A stretch of 64,000 nucleotides of DNA, taken from the NCBI GenBank assembly GCA_019454125.1, contig CP075365.1, positions 186,001-250,000 of the forward strand, read 5' to 3'. Of the stretch, positions 18,901-26,146 are shown one piece after another; positions within the stretch are counted from its first letter, which is position 1; every line of letters starts with the position of its first letter. This DNA is from Fimbriimonadaceae bacterium (GTDB taxonomy: Bacteria; Armatimonadota; Fimbriimonadia; Fimbriimonadales; Fimbriimonadaceae). A program made the translations under genes and the position numbers. The notes under the pieces are model-generated. The model had not been told where the DNA came from, searched no databases, and saw only the letters and a program-made list of their open reading frames with translations.

Positions 18901-19102
18901 CCGGCGAGAACCGCGGCATCACTTCGGAGCCGTTACTTGTGGTCAGGCGGCGGGCCGGGGCGGAGCCGTCGAGCGGAGCCGTCCAGATGTCACCGGCGTA
19001 CACGAAGGCGACCGTGTCGCCGTGGACGGCCGGGTAGCGAAGGAGCTTGCCTTCCATCGGCGCAAGGCCGAGAAGGGTCGCGACCAAAGAAGTGGCCAGC
19101 AT
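15911..19102 (-). CDS. Tricorn-type protease (propeller, PDZ and S41 domains), exported
   Basis: Large serine protease of 1063 residues that trims peptides. The N-terminal two thirds are TolB/WD-like propeller blades with repeated FSPDG and WSPDG motifs. A PDZ domain is near residues 760-805 (DVRDGDYLLAIDGQPV). The S41 core has GTGHAYV with His725, matching the tricorn catalytic His, and NQFAGSGGDMLP with Ser948 at the nucleophile position. Start ATG 19102 gives a short signal peptide (LATSLVATLLGLA), so the enzyme is probably periplasmic or secreted, unlike archaeal cytosolic tricorn; the GTG at 19138 is an alternative. Residues about 560-590 are Lys/Glu-rich and likely disordered. Confidence 0.9.
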   Translation of the reverse strand: MLATSLVATLLGLAPMEGKLLRYPAVHGDTVAFVYAGDIWTAPLDGSAPARRLTTSNGSEVMPRFSPDGSMVSFGGQYDSAVTSVYVMPVDGGSPRRLTYQPVSSVPTAWTRDGRVSFASSYGAPFTQRLWIVDPKGGMPQRTDLSEYTNGTFSPDGKQVVYNRANSYLYNWRYYRGGTQGRLSFWDFEKKAYWEAPSDREQNYWPMWIGSKVYFLSDRSADKNLNLWSFEPASKKFEQLTKFADGDIKNPSSDDKTIVFERNGDLFRYDIASKRTSPIKVSLVFDEGSSRSRFRRFGNSVGEFSISPSAKRVAVEARGELFTVPAKNGPTRQLTSTPAWREKSPSWAPDGQTIAFLSDQTGEWKIWTRPQMGGDATMLDPAVDATITSFDWSPDGKKLTVQTLGSKVYIYDLASRQTKMIFENPGAGVQFDWSPDGNWIAYTKYGPNLFSAVHLYNVQTGTSTQVTEGYYNDSAVSFDLNGKYLYLVSARTYGVNIGEFEIGLHQQNVQRVYALTLAKDATDPLIADSDEEPVKVEAAKPEGEPKKEEPKQDGPKPIKVDLDGLADRIIPLPWPPATYQFLVGVDNGVLTIANGALVKFDMGSRQPQTIVQGATGFSFTPKRDKMAYRVGGAISIADVKPGADPNQGRVSTDGVAFEWQPRDEWRQMFWEAWRHQRDNFYDPKMLGLNWKAIGDKYAALLPYVSNRSDLSYLLGLMVGELGTGHAYVQGGELGFDAPNVPVGLLGADYEPTGGKVRIAKIYRGQNFEASRRGPLGAPGVDVRDGDYLLAIDGQPVAANEDLHKLLINKVDVPVTLTVSSTPSESGARKVTVRPIASESGLRYIDWVETNRAYVKKVSNGRIGYMHVPDTNFQGIIEFMKGYYSNSGAEAFVIDERYNGGGFIPTFFIDFLMRRPQTVFAPRYGPQTPLPSQTLNGPMAMLINQFAGSGGDMLPWLFKRNNMGPLIGVRTWGGLVGIQGSVQLVDGGGVTAPAFGIYDLDKTRWIAENTGVDPDIPVDARPDLIAQGKDPILDRALEYLNSELAKNPRRDPQRPDFPRIGGGG

Positions 19103-19173
19103 AAAGAGTTCTATTCCTACGGAGCCCGCGCCAGGCACAGGGCCCTATGAACCTTACCTGTCCGTCAAAATGC

Positions 19174-20547
19174 CTACTTGGACTCGACCGTGACGGTCAG
19201 GCTGAAGACGCGCCCACCGACCCACGCTTGGACTTCCGCCCGGCCAGGCTTCAGCCCCCGCAAGCGGCCGCCCTGGTCGATCCAACCTTGCCCTTGGGCG
19301 GCCCAGACGACGTTCGAATTCGGTACGGCCCTTCCTGCGCTGTCCACGACCCGGTACTCGGCGGCGCCGCCCTCGGCCACCTTGGCCGAGCCCGCGATCA
19401 CCATGTCCCCGGCGTACTGGGGCGAGGGCTTGGCAAAGAGCAGCAGGCAGTCCGCGATCGGCCTCTCGGCCCCGTCGCTCGGGCGGTTGAGGGTGAGGCC
19501 GCTCAGGGCAATCTGGCTGCTGCCGCCGCCGTCCAAGTTCACTGCTTCCTTGCACCCGAACCGCACCATGATATCGGCCAGCTCGACCAACGTGGCGCCT
19601 TCGCTCATGGCCTGGCGGCCCTCCACCACGACGAGCCAGACGTCGCCACCCTCTGTCACGCCCACCGCCGTGCGCGGGTGGCGCTTCGTCGCGAAGTCGT
19701 CTTGGAAGTCCTCAGACGACCAGGCTTGCAGGGGCTTGCCGCCGGAAACGATGGCGGGCCCACCGCTCACGACGTTCTTGACCTTCTCCCAATCGGCCCC
19801 TTCCGTGCGGACGCGGACCGTCACTTTGTCGCCTCTTGCCAGCTTCTCGAGCAGGGGGACCTTGTTTCCGCGTGCCGTCACGGCCACCTGGTCGCGGCCC
19901 ACGGGCGCTTCCTTCGCGTCGTCGACGGTCGTGACGACCGTTCCGCTCCAAGTCGTGTCCGGAGTCAAGACGCCCTCGCCCTGGAGGTAAACCGTCTTGG
20001 ACGGTTTCTCTGCCAGGACAAACCCGCCCGTCCCGGTCGTCAGCGAGACGGCGTTGTCGCCCACTTCCTCGTTCAGCCCGTCGACCGGGATCGGGTCGCC
20101 CTCGGCGGGCACCACCGTCGCAGACCACTTTAGCCGCGTGACGGTCGCGAAGTTCGGCCCCCAGGCAAAGACGGAGCGTCCCCGGAAGGGACGGCTCACC
20201 ATCTCGCCGTCGCGGACCATGGCGCCCAAGGGATCGCCCGTCCAGGGAAAGAAGTCACCGTTGATGCCGACCAGCGCCTGGGTCTCCGCCATCGTCTTGG
20301 AAAGCGGCTCGCGACCCTTGTCGTCGCTGCCGGGCAGGAACACGCGCTCGCCCGTAAGTTCCGCCCTCGACGTCACGTTTGTGGCGGCCAGCGAGAAACG
20401 CACCGCGTGGATCATGCGAGGCACGTTCGCGGTGTACTCCATGCGGTAGACGACCCCGGGCGCGATCGGCTTTTCCCAGCGCTGCGCACTACTGCAACCT
20501 GCCAGTGAAAGCAGGGCGAGGACGAACGCGTTCGCGTTCCTTGGCAT
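19174..20547 (-). CDS. Phosphodiester glycosidase family (NAGPA/DUF2233) lipoprotein with Ig-like C-terminus
   Basis: A 457-residue exported lipoprotein with lipobox LSLAGC (Cys18). Residues about 90-360 match the NAGPA fold of phosphodiester glycosidases: VGINGDFFPW, RTAVGVTEGGDVWLVVVEGR and the hallmark NLDGGGSSQI. The last 80 residues look like a bacterial Ig-like domain. Family members act on GlcNAc-1-P diesters or related cell-surface phosphodiesters; the substrate here is unknown. Transcription probably starts at a TATCCT hexamer (20555-20560) only 7 nt before the ATG, with no ribosome site, so the mRNA is probably leaderless. The LD-carboxypeptidase gene lies just downstream. Confidence 0.85.
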   Translation of the reverse strand: MPRNANAFVLALLSLAGCSSAQRWEKPIAPGVVYRMEYTANVPRMIHAVRFSLAATNVTSRAELTGERVFLPGSDDKGREPLSKTMAETQALVGINGDFFPWTGDPLGAMVRDGEMVSRPFRGRSVFAWGPNFATVTRLKWSATVVPAEGDPIPVDGLNEEVGDNAVSLTTGTGGFVLAEKPSKTVYLQGEGVLTPDTTWSGTVVTTVDDAKEAPVGRDQVAVTARGNKVPLLEKLARGDKVTVRVRTEGADWEKVKNVVSGGPAIVSGGKPLQAWSSEDFQDDFATKRHPRTAVGVTEGGDVWLVVVEGRQAMSEGATLVELADIMVRFGCKEAVNLDGGGSSQIALSGLTLNRPSDGAERPIADCLLLFAKPSPQYAGDMVIAGSAKVAEGGAAEYRVVDSAGRAVPNSNVVWAAQGQGWIDQGGRLRGLKPGRAEVQAWVGGRVFSLTVTVESK

Positions 20548-20554
20548 GGGTAAG

Positions 20555-20560
20555 AGGATA
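20555..20560 (-). promoter_or_regulatory. -10 element, leaderless type (NAGPA gene)
   Basis: TATCCT on the minus strand, 7 nt before the ATG at 20547, with no Shine-Dalgarno between them. Confidence 0.45.
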
Positions 20561-20586
20561 GCCCAGTCGGCCGTTCAGGCCCGTGG

Positions 20587-21489
20587 CTACGCGTACAAAA
20601 GCGTTCCCTTTTCGGCATCGAGAGTGGCGGGGACCCCGAGCGGCAGGGTCAGGATGTGCATCGCATGGCCGAAGGGGAAGTCGAAGACGGCGGGCACGCC
20701 GAGGTCCCCCACCCGGTCTTGCACGATCCGCCGCCAGTCCCAATGGCCGATGCCGTCTTTCGGCTGGTCGTCTGTACCCGTCATCTCCCCGACGACGATG
20801 CCGGCGGCGCGTTGCAGGAACCCCCCGTTGCGGAGCTGGGTCAGCATCGAATCGACGCGGTGGGCTGGCTCGTCGACGTCCTCCAACAGGAGGATCTTGC
20901 CCTCGGTCTCGATGGCCTCGGGCGTCGCCAGGCTCGAAGCGATGAGGCAGACACAGCCTCCTGTGACCACGCCTTGGGCGCGGCCGGGCACGAGCGTCTT
21001 GCCCGCCGGGGCCTCCGTCACGATCGAGTCTTCGCCGCGCATCGCTCGCAAGAGGCTCTGCGTGACCCATGGGGCGCGGTCGCTGCCCAGGGTCAGCAGC
21101 ATCGGGCCATAGAGGGTCGGCAACCCTCGCCGGTTCAAAGCGGTGTGGAGCGCGGTGACGTCGCTGAAGCCGACCAGGAGCTTCCCGCTCGCCGCCATGC
21201 GGTCGAGATCCAGCAGAGGCAGCAGGCGCGCGCAACCATAGCCGCCGCGCGAGCAGAAGACGCAGTCCACCCCAGGGTCGGCGAAGGCGTCTTGGAGATC
21301 GGCCGCGCGCGCCCCGTCGGTGCCGGCCAAGTAGCCGTCCCGCTCGAAAACGTTGGCGCCGAGCGTGACCCGATAGCCCTCGGCCTCCAAGACCGCCACG
21401 CCCTTCTCGATCTTCGCGGGCTCGATCGAGGAGGCAGGCGAGACCACACGGATGTGGGCGCCAGGCTCGAGCCGAGGCAGCTTGGTCAT
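20587..21489 (-). CDS. ldcA: LD-carboxypeptidase (peptidase family S66, LdcA/MccF)
   Basis: Cytoplasmic serine peptidase of 300 residues that removes the terminal D-Ala from murein tetrapeptides during recycling. S66 motifs are all present: VVSPAS at the N-terminus, RGGYG, the nucleophile in VGFSDVTALH, the Glu in LLLEDVDEPAHRVD and the His in FPFGHAMH. MccF-like self-immunity proteins share this fold, so the exact substrate is not certain. Its ATG overlaps the jag stop by 4 nt, suggesting co-translation with the yidC-jag operon; in many genomes mnmE or rsmG is found at this place. Confidence 0.9.
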   Translation of the reverse strand: MTKLPRLEPGAHIRVVSPASSIEPAKIEKGVAVLEAEGYRVTLGANVFERDGYLAGTDGARAADLQDAFADPGVDCVFCSRGGYGCARLLPLLDLDRMAASGKLLVGFSDVTALHTALNRRGLPTLYGPMLLTLGSDRAPWVTQSLLRAMRGEDSIVTEAPAGKTLVPGRAQGVVTGGCVCLIASSLATPEAIETEGKILLLEDVDEPAHRVDSMLTQLRNGGFLQRAAGIVVGEMTGTDDQPKDGIGHWDWRRIVQDRVGDLGVPAVFDFPFGHAMHILTLPLGVPATLDAEKGTLLYA

Positions 21490-22271
21490 TCAGCCGGCGC
21501 GATCACGACGCGGCGGTTGGGCTCTTCGCCTTCGCTGTAGGTCGTGACCCCGGCGAAGTCGGAAAGCGCCTGGTGGATCACGCGCCGCTCAAAAGCGGGG
21601 AGCGCGTCCAAGACGGCCTCCTCGCCCCGATCCCGAACCTGCTCCGCGATGTCCATCGCTTGGCGGGTGAGGACCTCGGCCCTCCGCTCTCGGAAGTCGT
21701 CGCCGTCCAGCACGACACGGACCCCGTTCCCAAGCTGGCGGGCGGAGATCACGTTCATGATGTACTGCAGAGCGTTGAGGACTTCACCTCGGCGACCGAC
21801 CAGATAGCTTGTATCGCGTCCTTTCAGCTTGACGTGGATGTACTTCCCGTTGAGCTCGGCGACGGTGGCGTCCACGTCCAAGTTCGAGAGCTCGACGAGT
21901 TCGGCAAGGTAGCCCACGAGCTTGTCCGCGTCCTGCTGGCTCGCGACGACGTCTTCGGCCGCGTCCCCGGCCTCCTCGACTTCCTCGGGTTCGATCTCGG
22001 CGTCCTCAACCGCGGCGGGCGGTTCGGCCACGGCCACGGCGGCCGTGCTCGACTCTTCCTTCTTCGCGCGGGTGCTGGTCCGCTTACGCTTCGGCGCGGC
22101 CTCTTCCTCTTCCGCGACGGTCGCCCGGATCCGAACCTGGCCACGACCGAAAAGGCCCTTGGTTTCATCCAAGACCTCGGCCTTTACTTTCGCGCGGTCG
22201 ACGCCTAGCTCGGCCGCTGCCTTCCCGACCGCGTCTTCAAGTGTCGATCCGGCGACTTCTATGCTGTTCAT
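21486..22271 (-). CDS. jag: Jag/KhpB RNA-binding protein
   Basis: Cytoplasmic RNA-binding protein of 261 residues. Domain order is classical: Jag-N (1-50, with ETKGLFGRGQVRIR), an acidic Ala/Glu linker (55-110), a KH domain with the loop YLVGRRGEVLNALQY (about 150-180) and an R3H domain with ERRVIHQAL (about 225-235). In other bacteria KhpB pairs with KhpA and binds many RNAs, and its gene follows yidC as here. A TEV-like regulatory site was not seen. It overlaps ldcA by 4 nt. Confidence 0.93.
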   Translation of the reverse strand: MNSIEVAGSTLEDAVGKAAAELGVDRAKVKAEVLDETKGLFGRGQVRIRATVAEEEEAAPKRKRTSTRAKKEESSTAAVAVAEPPAAVEDAEIEPEEVEEAGDAAEDVVASQQDADKLVGYLAELVELSNLDVDATVAELNGKYIHVKLKGRDTSYLVGRRGEVLNALQYIMNVISARQLGNGVRVVLDGDDFRERRAEVLTRQAMDIAEQVRDRGEEAVLDALPAFERRVIHQALSDFAGVTTYSEGEEPNRRVVIAPAE

Positions 22272-22304
22272 GTGTTGTCTCGCAAGCGCCCTTAGGGCGA
22301 AACT

Positions 22305-23681
22305 TTACTTCTTTTTCCTGGATTTGCGCGGCCCACCGGTCTTACCGAAAAAGCCGGCGTCCACGTGGCCGTTCGACTTGCCGTTCTTCGGCGTGGCCTG
22401 GACCGGGATCACGCCGCCCGTCGCCGTGGCGACCTTCTGCAGCGGTTCCAGCGGAATCCGGTAGATGACCAGCGACTGGATCATCGTCAAGATGTTCGTG
22501 AAGACCCAGTAGAGCACGAACGCGCTCGGAATCGGGAAGAAGAACATGCCGACGCCGACGATGATCGGCATCAGAATCCCGAGCATCCGCTGTTGCCTCT
22601 GCGTGGCTGGGTCGCTCACCGGCATCATCATCGTGCTGGCGAGCATCGTCAGCGCGTAGAGGATGATCATCGGGTGGTCCACTTGGCCGAGGTTCGGCGC
22701 CAGCTGCATGCCCAAGAAGTTGTGCGCGCCAGGTCGGATCCAAAGGAACGTGCCCGCTGTGAACTCGAACTTGTACAGCAGCATGCACTGGTAGATGCCA
22801 AGGAAGAAAGGGATTTGGACGGCGGCGGTGCCACACCCGGCGAGCGGGTTCAGGCCGTACTCCTTGTAGAGCGCCATCATTTCCGCCTGGGCCGCCTGCT
22901 GGCGCTCCATCGGGATCTGCCCCGTCTTCTTGTCCTTGAACTTCTCCTGGATCTCCTTCGTGTACGGCTGCAGCTGCATCATCTTGCGGCCGTGCATCAT
23001 CTGCTTGTTCGAAAGGGGCAGGACGGCGGCGCGGACGACGATGGCCAAGAGGAGGGCCGCGAACCAGTAGCTGAAGCTCGGCACGGCACCGGTCAGCTGC
23101 ACGAGAAAGTCGATCAGGTACCAGCCAGGGAAGAGATAGAAGACGAGCTGGCTCTTGTTGCGGACCTTTAGGTCGTCGACAAGCGTGCCGTAGAGCGCCC
23201 CTGGCGTGACCGAAGTCTCGGTCAAGGTGAGCTGTGGAGTGACGGGGACGGGCGATTCCCACAAGGGGCTATCGTGGAAAGCCGTGTACTTGGGCTGCAG
23301 CAGCGTATAGCCCGCCATGATCTTCTGCTGCGCGCCGGCTTGGTCGCCTTTGACTTTGTCCCAATAAAGACCGGCCTTGAGCTTGGTGTGCGCGGCCAGC
23401 GTGTGCGCCGCGAGCACGCGCTTATCGAGCTCTGCCTGGTCGATGGTGCCGTCGCTCTTCAGCTTCTCCACCGCGCGGGTATAGGCCGGCAGCTCCTTCG
23501 CCAGGGAGACGTCCTTGCCTTCTGCGGCCAGATCCTGCATCCGGCCCAGGATCTCGCCCGCCGACCGGGTGTCCGGTTGCTGCGGCGGGAAGAGGAGCTG
23601 CATGCCCAGGAACACGACGGCGAACAGAAGCAGCGTCGTCATGAGTTGCTGGCGCGGGTGTTGGGCTTGCGGAGCGGCCAT
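22305..23681 (-). CDS. yidC: Membrane protein insertase YidC
   Basis: Inserts proteins into the inner membrane, 458 residues. TM1 is at about 12-32 (TTLLLFAVVFLGMQLL). A soluble region of about 150 residues follows, shorter than the E. coli periplasmic domain. The conserved insertase core has PLSNKQMMHGRKMMQLQPYTKEI and GLNPLAGCGTAAVQIPFFLG, then four more TM helices. The C-terminal tail is basic (PRKSRKKK), a feature associated with ribosome binding. It sits in the standard rpmH-rnpA-yidD-yidC-jag order, 19 nt after yidD. Confidence 0.95.
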   Translation of the reverse strand: MAAPQAQHPRQQLMTTLLLFAVVFLGMQLLFPPQQPDTRSAGEILGRMQDLAAEGKDVSLAKELPAYTRAVEKLKSDGTIDQAELDKRVLAAHTLAAHTKLKAGLYWDKVKGDQAGAQQKIMAGYTLLQPKYTAFHDSPLWESPVPVTPQLTLTETSVTPGALYGTLVDDLKVRNKSQLVFYLFPGWYLIDFLVQLTGAVPSFSYWFAALLLAIVVRAAVLPLSNKQMMHGRKMMQLQPYTKEIQEKFKDKKTGQIPMERQQAAQAEMMALYKEYGLNPLAGCGTAAVQIPFFLGIYQCMLLYKFEFTAGTFLWIRPGAHNFLGMQLAPNLGQVDHPMIILYALTMLASTMMMPVSDPATQRQQRMLGILMPIIVGVGMFFFPIPSAFVLYWVFTNILTMIQSLVIYRIPLEPLQKVATATGGVIPVQATPKNGKSNGHVDAGFFGKTGGPRKSRKKK

Positions 23682-23700
23682 AAGGTCGGTTTGTCTTGGT

Positions 23701-23886
23701 CTACGGAACGGGATCGTGGCCGCCAGGGTGGAACGGGTTACAGCGCATGATCCTGAGCGCCCCCATCCACGAACCCTTCAGCAGCCCGTATTTCTCGACC
23801 GCCTCCAGAGTGTACTGGGAACAGGAAGGCGTGAAGCGGCAAGTCGGGGGCACCCATCGCGTCGTCCTCTGGTAAAGCCGGATCAA
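23701..23886 (-). CDS. yidD: Membrane protein insertion efficiency factor YidD
   Basis: Small membrane-associated protein of 61 residues beginning at TTG 23886, which overlaps the rnpA stop as TTGA. The family signature is intact: [50 protein letters not shown] tract lies 6 nt before the TTG. The family alignment would allow two or three more residues (VAL) upstream, so a slightly earlier non-standard start is possible. Homologues help YidC-dependent insertion. Confidence 0.9.
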   Translation of the reverse strand: MIRLYQRTTRWVPPTCRFTPSCSQYTLEAVEKYGLLKGSWMGALRIMRCNPFHPGGHDPVP

Positions 23887-24353
23887 CGCGACCCCCGTTT
23901 TCCTTCCCAGCGATCGCGCGTCTCGTCTAAGAGTCGTCCCAGTTCCTCCTTCATTGTGCCCATGCCCGCCCGGTCGGCCTCGGAGCGGACGAAAACGGCG
24001 ATGTCCAAGTCTACGTCCCTCCGGCCCGTGAGGATGAGGGCGGCCCGGGCCCTTCGTTTTGCTCGGTTCCGCCGAGCGTGAGAGCCGATCTTTCGGGCGG
24101 TCGCAAAGCCGACAAGGCCCGCTCCCGGAAGCGAAAAGACCCGGAAAAGACTCCCGCTGACCCTTTGGCCCTGGTTGAAGACCTCGTCGAAGCGCGCTGC
24201 GTTCGGGCCCTTTAAGCGCCCAGACGGCGCCGACCCCGGAGACGACGGCGCTTGAGCACGTTCTGGCCGTCCGTCGTGCGCATCCGGACACGGAAGCCGT
24301 GGGTCTTGCTTCGCTTCCGGTTGTTCGGCTGAAAAGTGCGTTTCATGGTTCAC
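23883..24353 (-). CDS. rnpA: RNase P protein component with N-terminal extension overlapping rpmH
   Basis: Protein subunit of RNase P, 156 residues. The conserved part starts near residue 52 ([15 protein letters not shown]) and includes the RNR signature [14 protein letters not shown]. No ATG, GTG, TTG or CTG occurs in frame between codon 1 and that core, so the only usable standard start is GTG 24353, seven nt upstream of the rpmH ATG. The first 45 or so residues are therefore encoded by the same DNA as ribosomal protein L34 in another frame; they are Pro/Ala/Glu-rich and unlike any RnpA domain. This is the arrangement reported for Thermus species. The stop overlaps yidD. Confidence 0.88.
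   Translation of the reverse strand: MNHETHFSAEQPEAKQDPRLPCPDAHDGRPERAQAPSSPGSAPSGRLKGPNAARFDEVFNQGQRVSGSLFRVFSLPGAGLVGFATARKIGSHARRNRAKRRARAALILTGRRDVDLDIAVFVRSEADRAGMGTMKEELGRLLDETRDRWEGKRGSR
24212..24346 (-). CDS. rpmH: 50S ribosomal protein L34
   Basis: Ribosomal protein of 44 residues: [20 protein letters not shown] start and a basic end [12 protein letters not shown]. It is entirely nested within rnpA in another frame. The ATG at 24346 has AGGTG 5-6 nt upstream, and the same AAGGCAGG tract can serve the rnpA GTG 7 nt earlier. It heads the minus-strand operon rpmH/rnpA-yidD-yidC-jag-ldcA. dnaA, the usual upstream neighbour, is absent, and no DnaA-box cluster was seen in the 68 nt upstream. 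Confidence 0.96.
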   Translation of the reverse strand: MKRTFQPNNRKRSKTHGFRVRMRTTDGQNVLKRRRLRGRRRLGA

Positions 24354-24414
24354 CTGCCTTCTGGACGTCGGGCGCAGATGGTACCCGGCTCCCGCCCACC
24401 TGATGGGACTGGCC

Positions 24415-25281
24415 TCAAACGACCTGCTCCGGGCGGGGGTGGAGGCGCGTCGCTCCGGGCAGATCGGCTTCGCGGATGACCCCGATCAACTCGTCGAAGC
24501 CCGGGGGGACCGTCATCTCGCCCGCCATCGTCTCGATGAACTCCAGGATGGGGTCGACCGGGGTCAAGTCGGGCAAAGTCACGTTCATAGAGACCTGCGA
24601 GGCCTCGCGCGAGGCGAGCGGAAAGCCGAGGGCCCGGACTCCGAGGAACCTCGGGTCCCCCTCGGAACGGAGACGCCGGATCGAAGCGGCGATCGTCTTG
24701 GCCGCGACCGGCTCCGAAGACTTCAGGTTCGCGTTCATTGCGATAAGGAAGTCGCGCCAACCCACGACCGTCGCGCCCAAGAGGGGGTGTGCCCTGCTCG
24801 GGCCATAGTCCGGGCGGAGCTCCCGCTCCAGCAACCCGCCAAAGCCGCCCTTCCTGAGCCCGGGGAGGTCGGCCTCGTGCCTCCCCTTCTCAGACTTCTC
24901 ATAGAGGAAGACGGGCAGGTCGAACTTCTCGGCCAGGCCCGAGGCGACCGACTCTACCCACTGCAGGAACCTGCTCCGGCCGTCCTCGCCCCCGATCGGC
25001 TCCAAGGGCGTGAAGGGGCAGACGTCCAAACCCCCGATGCGGGGATGGACGCCGACGTGGCGGTTTAGGTCAATGGTCGGAAGGACGAGGTGGGCGAGGT
25101 CGTAGAGCACCGCCTCGACCACCTCCTGCTCGCCGGAAAAGGCGGTCACCGTGCGGTTGTGGTCGACGTCGCTCTCGCAATAGTGGACCTTCACCTGCCA
25201 GGAGTCGAGCGCCTCTCGGCAGGCCCATAGCAACCGCCGGTCTCGGCCGAACGACCAGTTCGGCACCGTGAGGACCCTCAT
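24415..25281 (-). CDS. Glutamate formimidoyltransferase (FTCD N-terminal type)
   Basis: Cytoplasmic enzyme of 288 residues that moves a formimino group between N-formimino-glutamate and tetrahydrofolate in histidine degradation. Diagnostic stretches are VPNWSFGRD at the N-terminus, HVGVHPRIGGLDVCPF, and SMNVTLPDLTP. The cyclodeaminase domain of animal FTCD is absent, as usual for bacterial stand-alone forms. ATG 25281 is preferred over ATG 25302 because the family begins directly before the VPN motif. The fabI gene is 35 nt upstream on the same strand. No other hut genes are nearby, so its pathway role is from family knowledge. Confidence 0.85.
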   Translation of the reverse strand: MRVLTVPNWSFGRDRRLLWACREALDSWQVKVHYCESDVDHNRTVTAFSGEQEVVEAVLYDLAHLVLPTIDLNRHVGVHPRIGGLDVCPFTPLEPIGGEDGRSRFLQWVESVASGLAEKFDLPVFLYEKSEKGRHEADLPGLRKGGFGGLLERELRPDYGPSRAHPLLGATVVGWRDFLIAMNANLKSSEPVAAKTIAASIRRLRSEGDPRFLGVRALGFPLASREASQVSMNVTLPDLTPVDPILEFIETMAGEMTVPPGFDELIGVIREADLPGATRLHPRPEQVV

Positions 25282-25316
25282 GCGGGCGGCCCAAACCCCC
25301 ATTGCGGATGGGACAT

Positions 25317-26084
25317 CTAACCGATACCAACGACGTTGTAGCCGTTATCGATGAAGACGATTTGCCCGCTCACTCCCCGGCTCAGGTCGCTCATGAGCCA
25401 GACACAAGTGCCCGCCACCTCTTCTTGGCCAAAGGGTCGCTTGAGGGGGGCGTGGGTATGGACGTGGTCGATCATTTCGGTCAGACCCTTCACCCCGCGG
25501 GCGGCGACCGTATTGATCGGCCCAGGGCTCACCGTGTTCACCCGGATCCCCCGCCCACCCAGGTCGACCGCCAGGTACCGGACGCAGGACTCCAACGCCG
25601 CTTTCGCGACGCCCATGACGTTGTAGTTGCCGACCGCGCGGGTCGACCCCAGGTAGCTCATCGCCATGATGCTCGCGTCGTCGGCAAGGACCGGCTCGAG
25701 CGCGCTGCAAAGGCCGACAAAGGAGTAGGCGGAAATCTCGAGCGCGAGCTTGAAACCGTCACGGCTCGTCTCAATGAAGCGTCCGGCCAGGTCCTCCCGT
25801 TTGGCATAGGCAGCCGAGTGGACGAGGAAGTCGATCTTGCCATAGTGCTCGGCGACCTCGGTCGCCAGAGCGGCAAGCTGGTCGTCATAGGCGAAGTCGA
25901 CCGTCAGGAGCTTCATCCGCTCGTGACCCTCGACGAGTTCGGCGACCTTCTCGCTCATCCGCGAGTCCTGCGCACCGACCCCGACCTGGGCCCCGTGTTC
26001 GTGCGCCATCCGAGCAACGGACCAGCCAATGCTGTTCTTATTGGTGACGTTGAGCACGAGCCCCTTCTTGCCTGCAAGAAGCAT
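25317..26084 (-). CDS. fabI: Enoyl-[acyl-carrier-protein] reductase FabI
   Basis: NADH-dependent last step of fatty-acid elongation, a short-chain dehydrogenase of 255 residues. The Rossmann start reads LVLNVTNKNSIGWSVA. The catalytic Tyr-x6-Lys is in YNVMGVAKAALE, preceded by MSYLGSTRAV. VSPGPINTVAARGV is the substrate-loop signature of FabI. A CATAAT hexamer (26092-26097) lies 7 nt before the ATG without a ribosome site, so the transcript is probably leaderless. Single gene or first in a pair with the formimidoyltransferase gene. Confidence 0.95.
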   Translation of the reverse strand: MLLAGKKGLVLNVTNKNSIGWSVARMAHEHGAQVGVGAQDSRMSEKVAELVEGHERMKLLTVDFAYDDQLAALATEVAEHYGKIDFLVHSAAYAKREDLAGRFIETSRDGFKLALEISAYSFVGLCSALEPVLADDASIMAMSYLGSTRAVGNYNVMGVAKAALESCVRYLAVDLGGRGIRVNTVSPGPINTVAARGVKGLTEMIDHVHTHAPLKRPFGQEEVAGTCVWLMSDLSRGVSGQIVFIDNGYNVVGIG

Positions 26085-26091
26085 GGGGACG

Positions 26092-26097
26092 ATTATG
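26092..26097 (-). promoter_or_regulatory. -10 element, leaderless type (fabI)
   Basis: CATAAT on the minus strand, 7 nt before the fabI ATG; no Shine-Dalgarno is present. Confidence 0.5.
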
Positions 26098-26146
26098 GGC
26101 GGTTAATTGCGTTCCACGCGGGGGGCGCCGTCTTCCAAGCGGCTTT

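Noticed and set aside
17447-19150. Long plus-strand frame of 567 codons antisense to the tricorn gene
   Set aside because: It is rich in Arg/Val/Asp typical of an antisense shadow of high-GC coding DNA and lacks any domain; the minus-strand frame has full tricorn motifs.
24347-24414. Possible oriC beside rpmH
   Set aside because: No DnaA boxes, no AT-rich unwinding element and no dnaA gene in the 68-nt gap.
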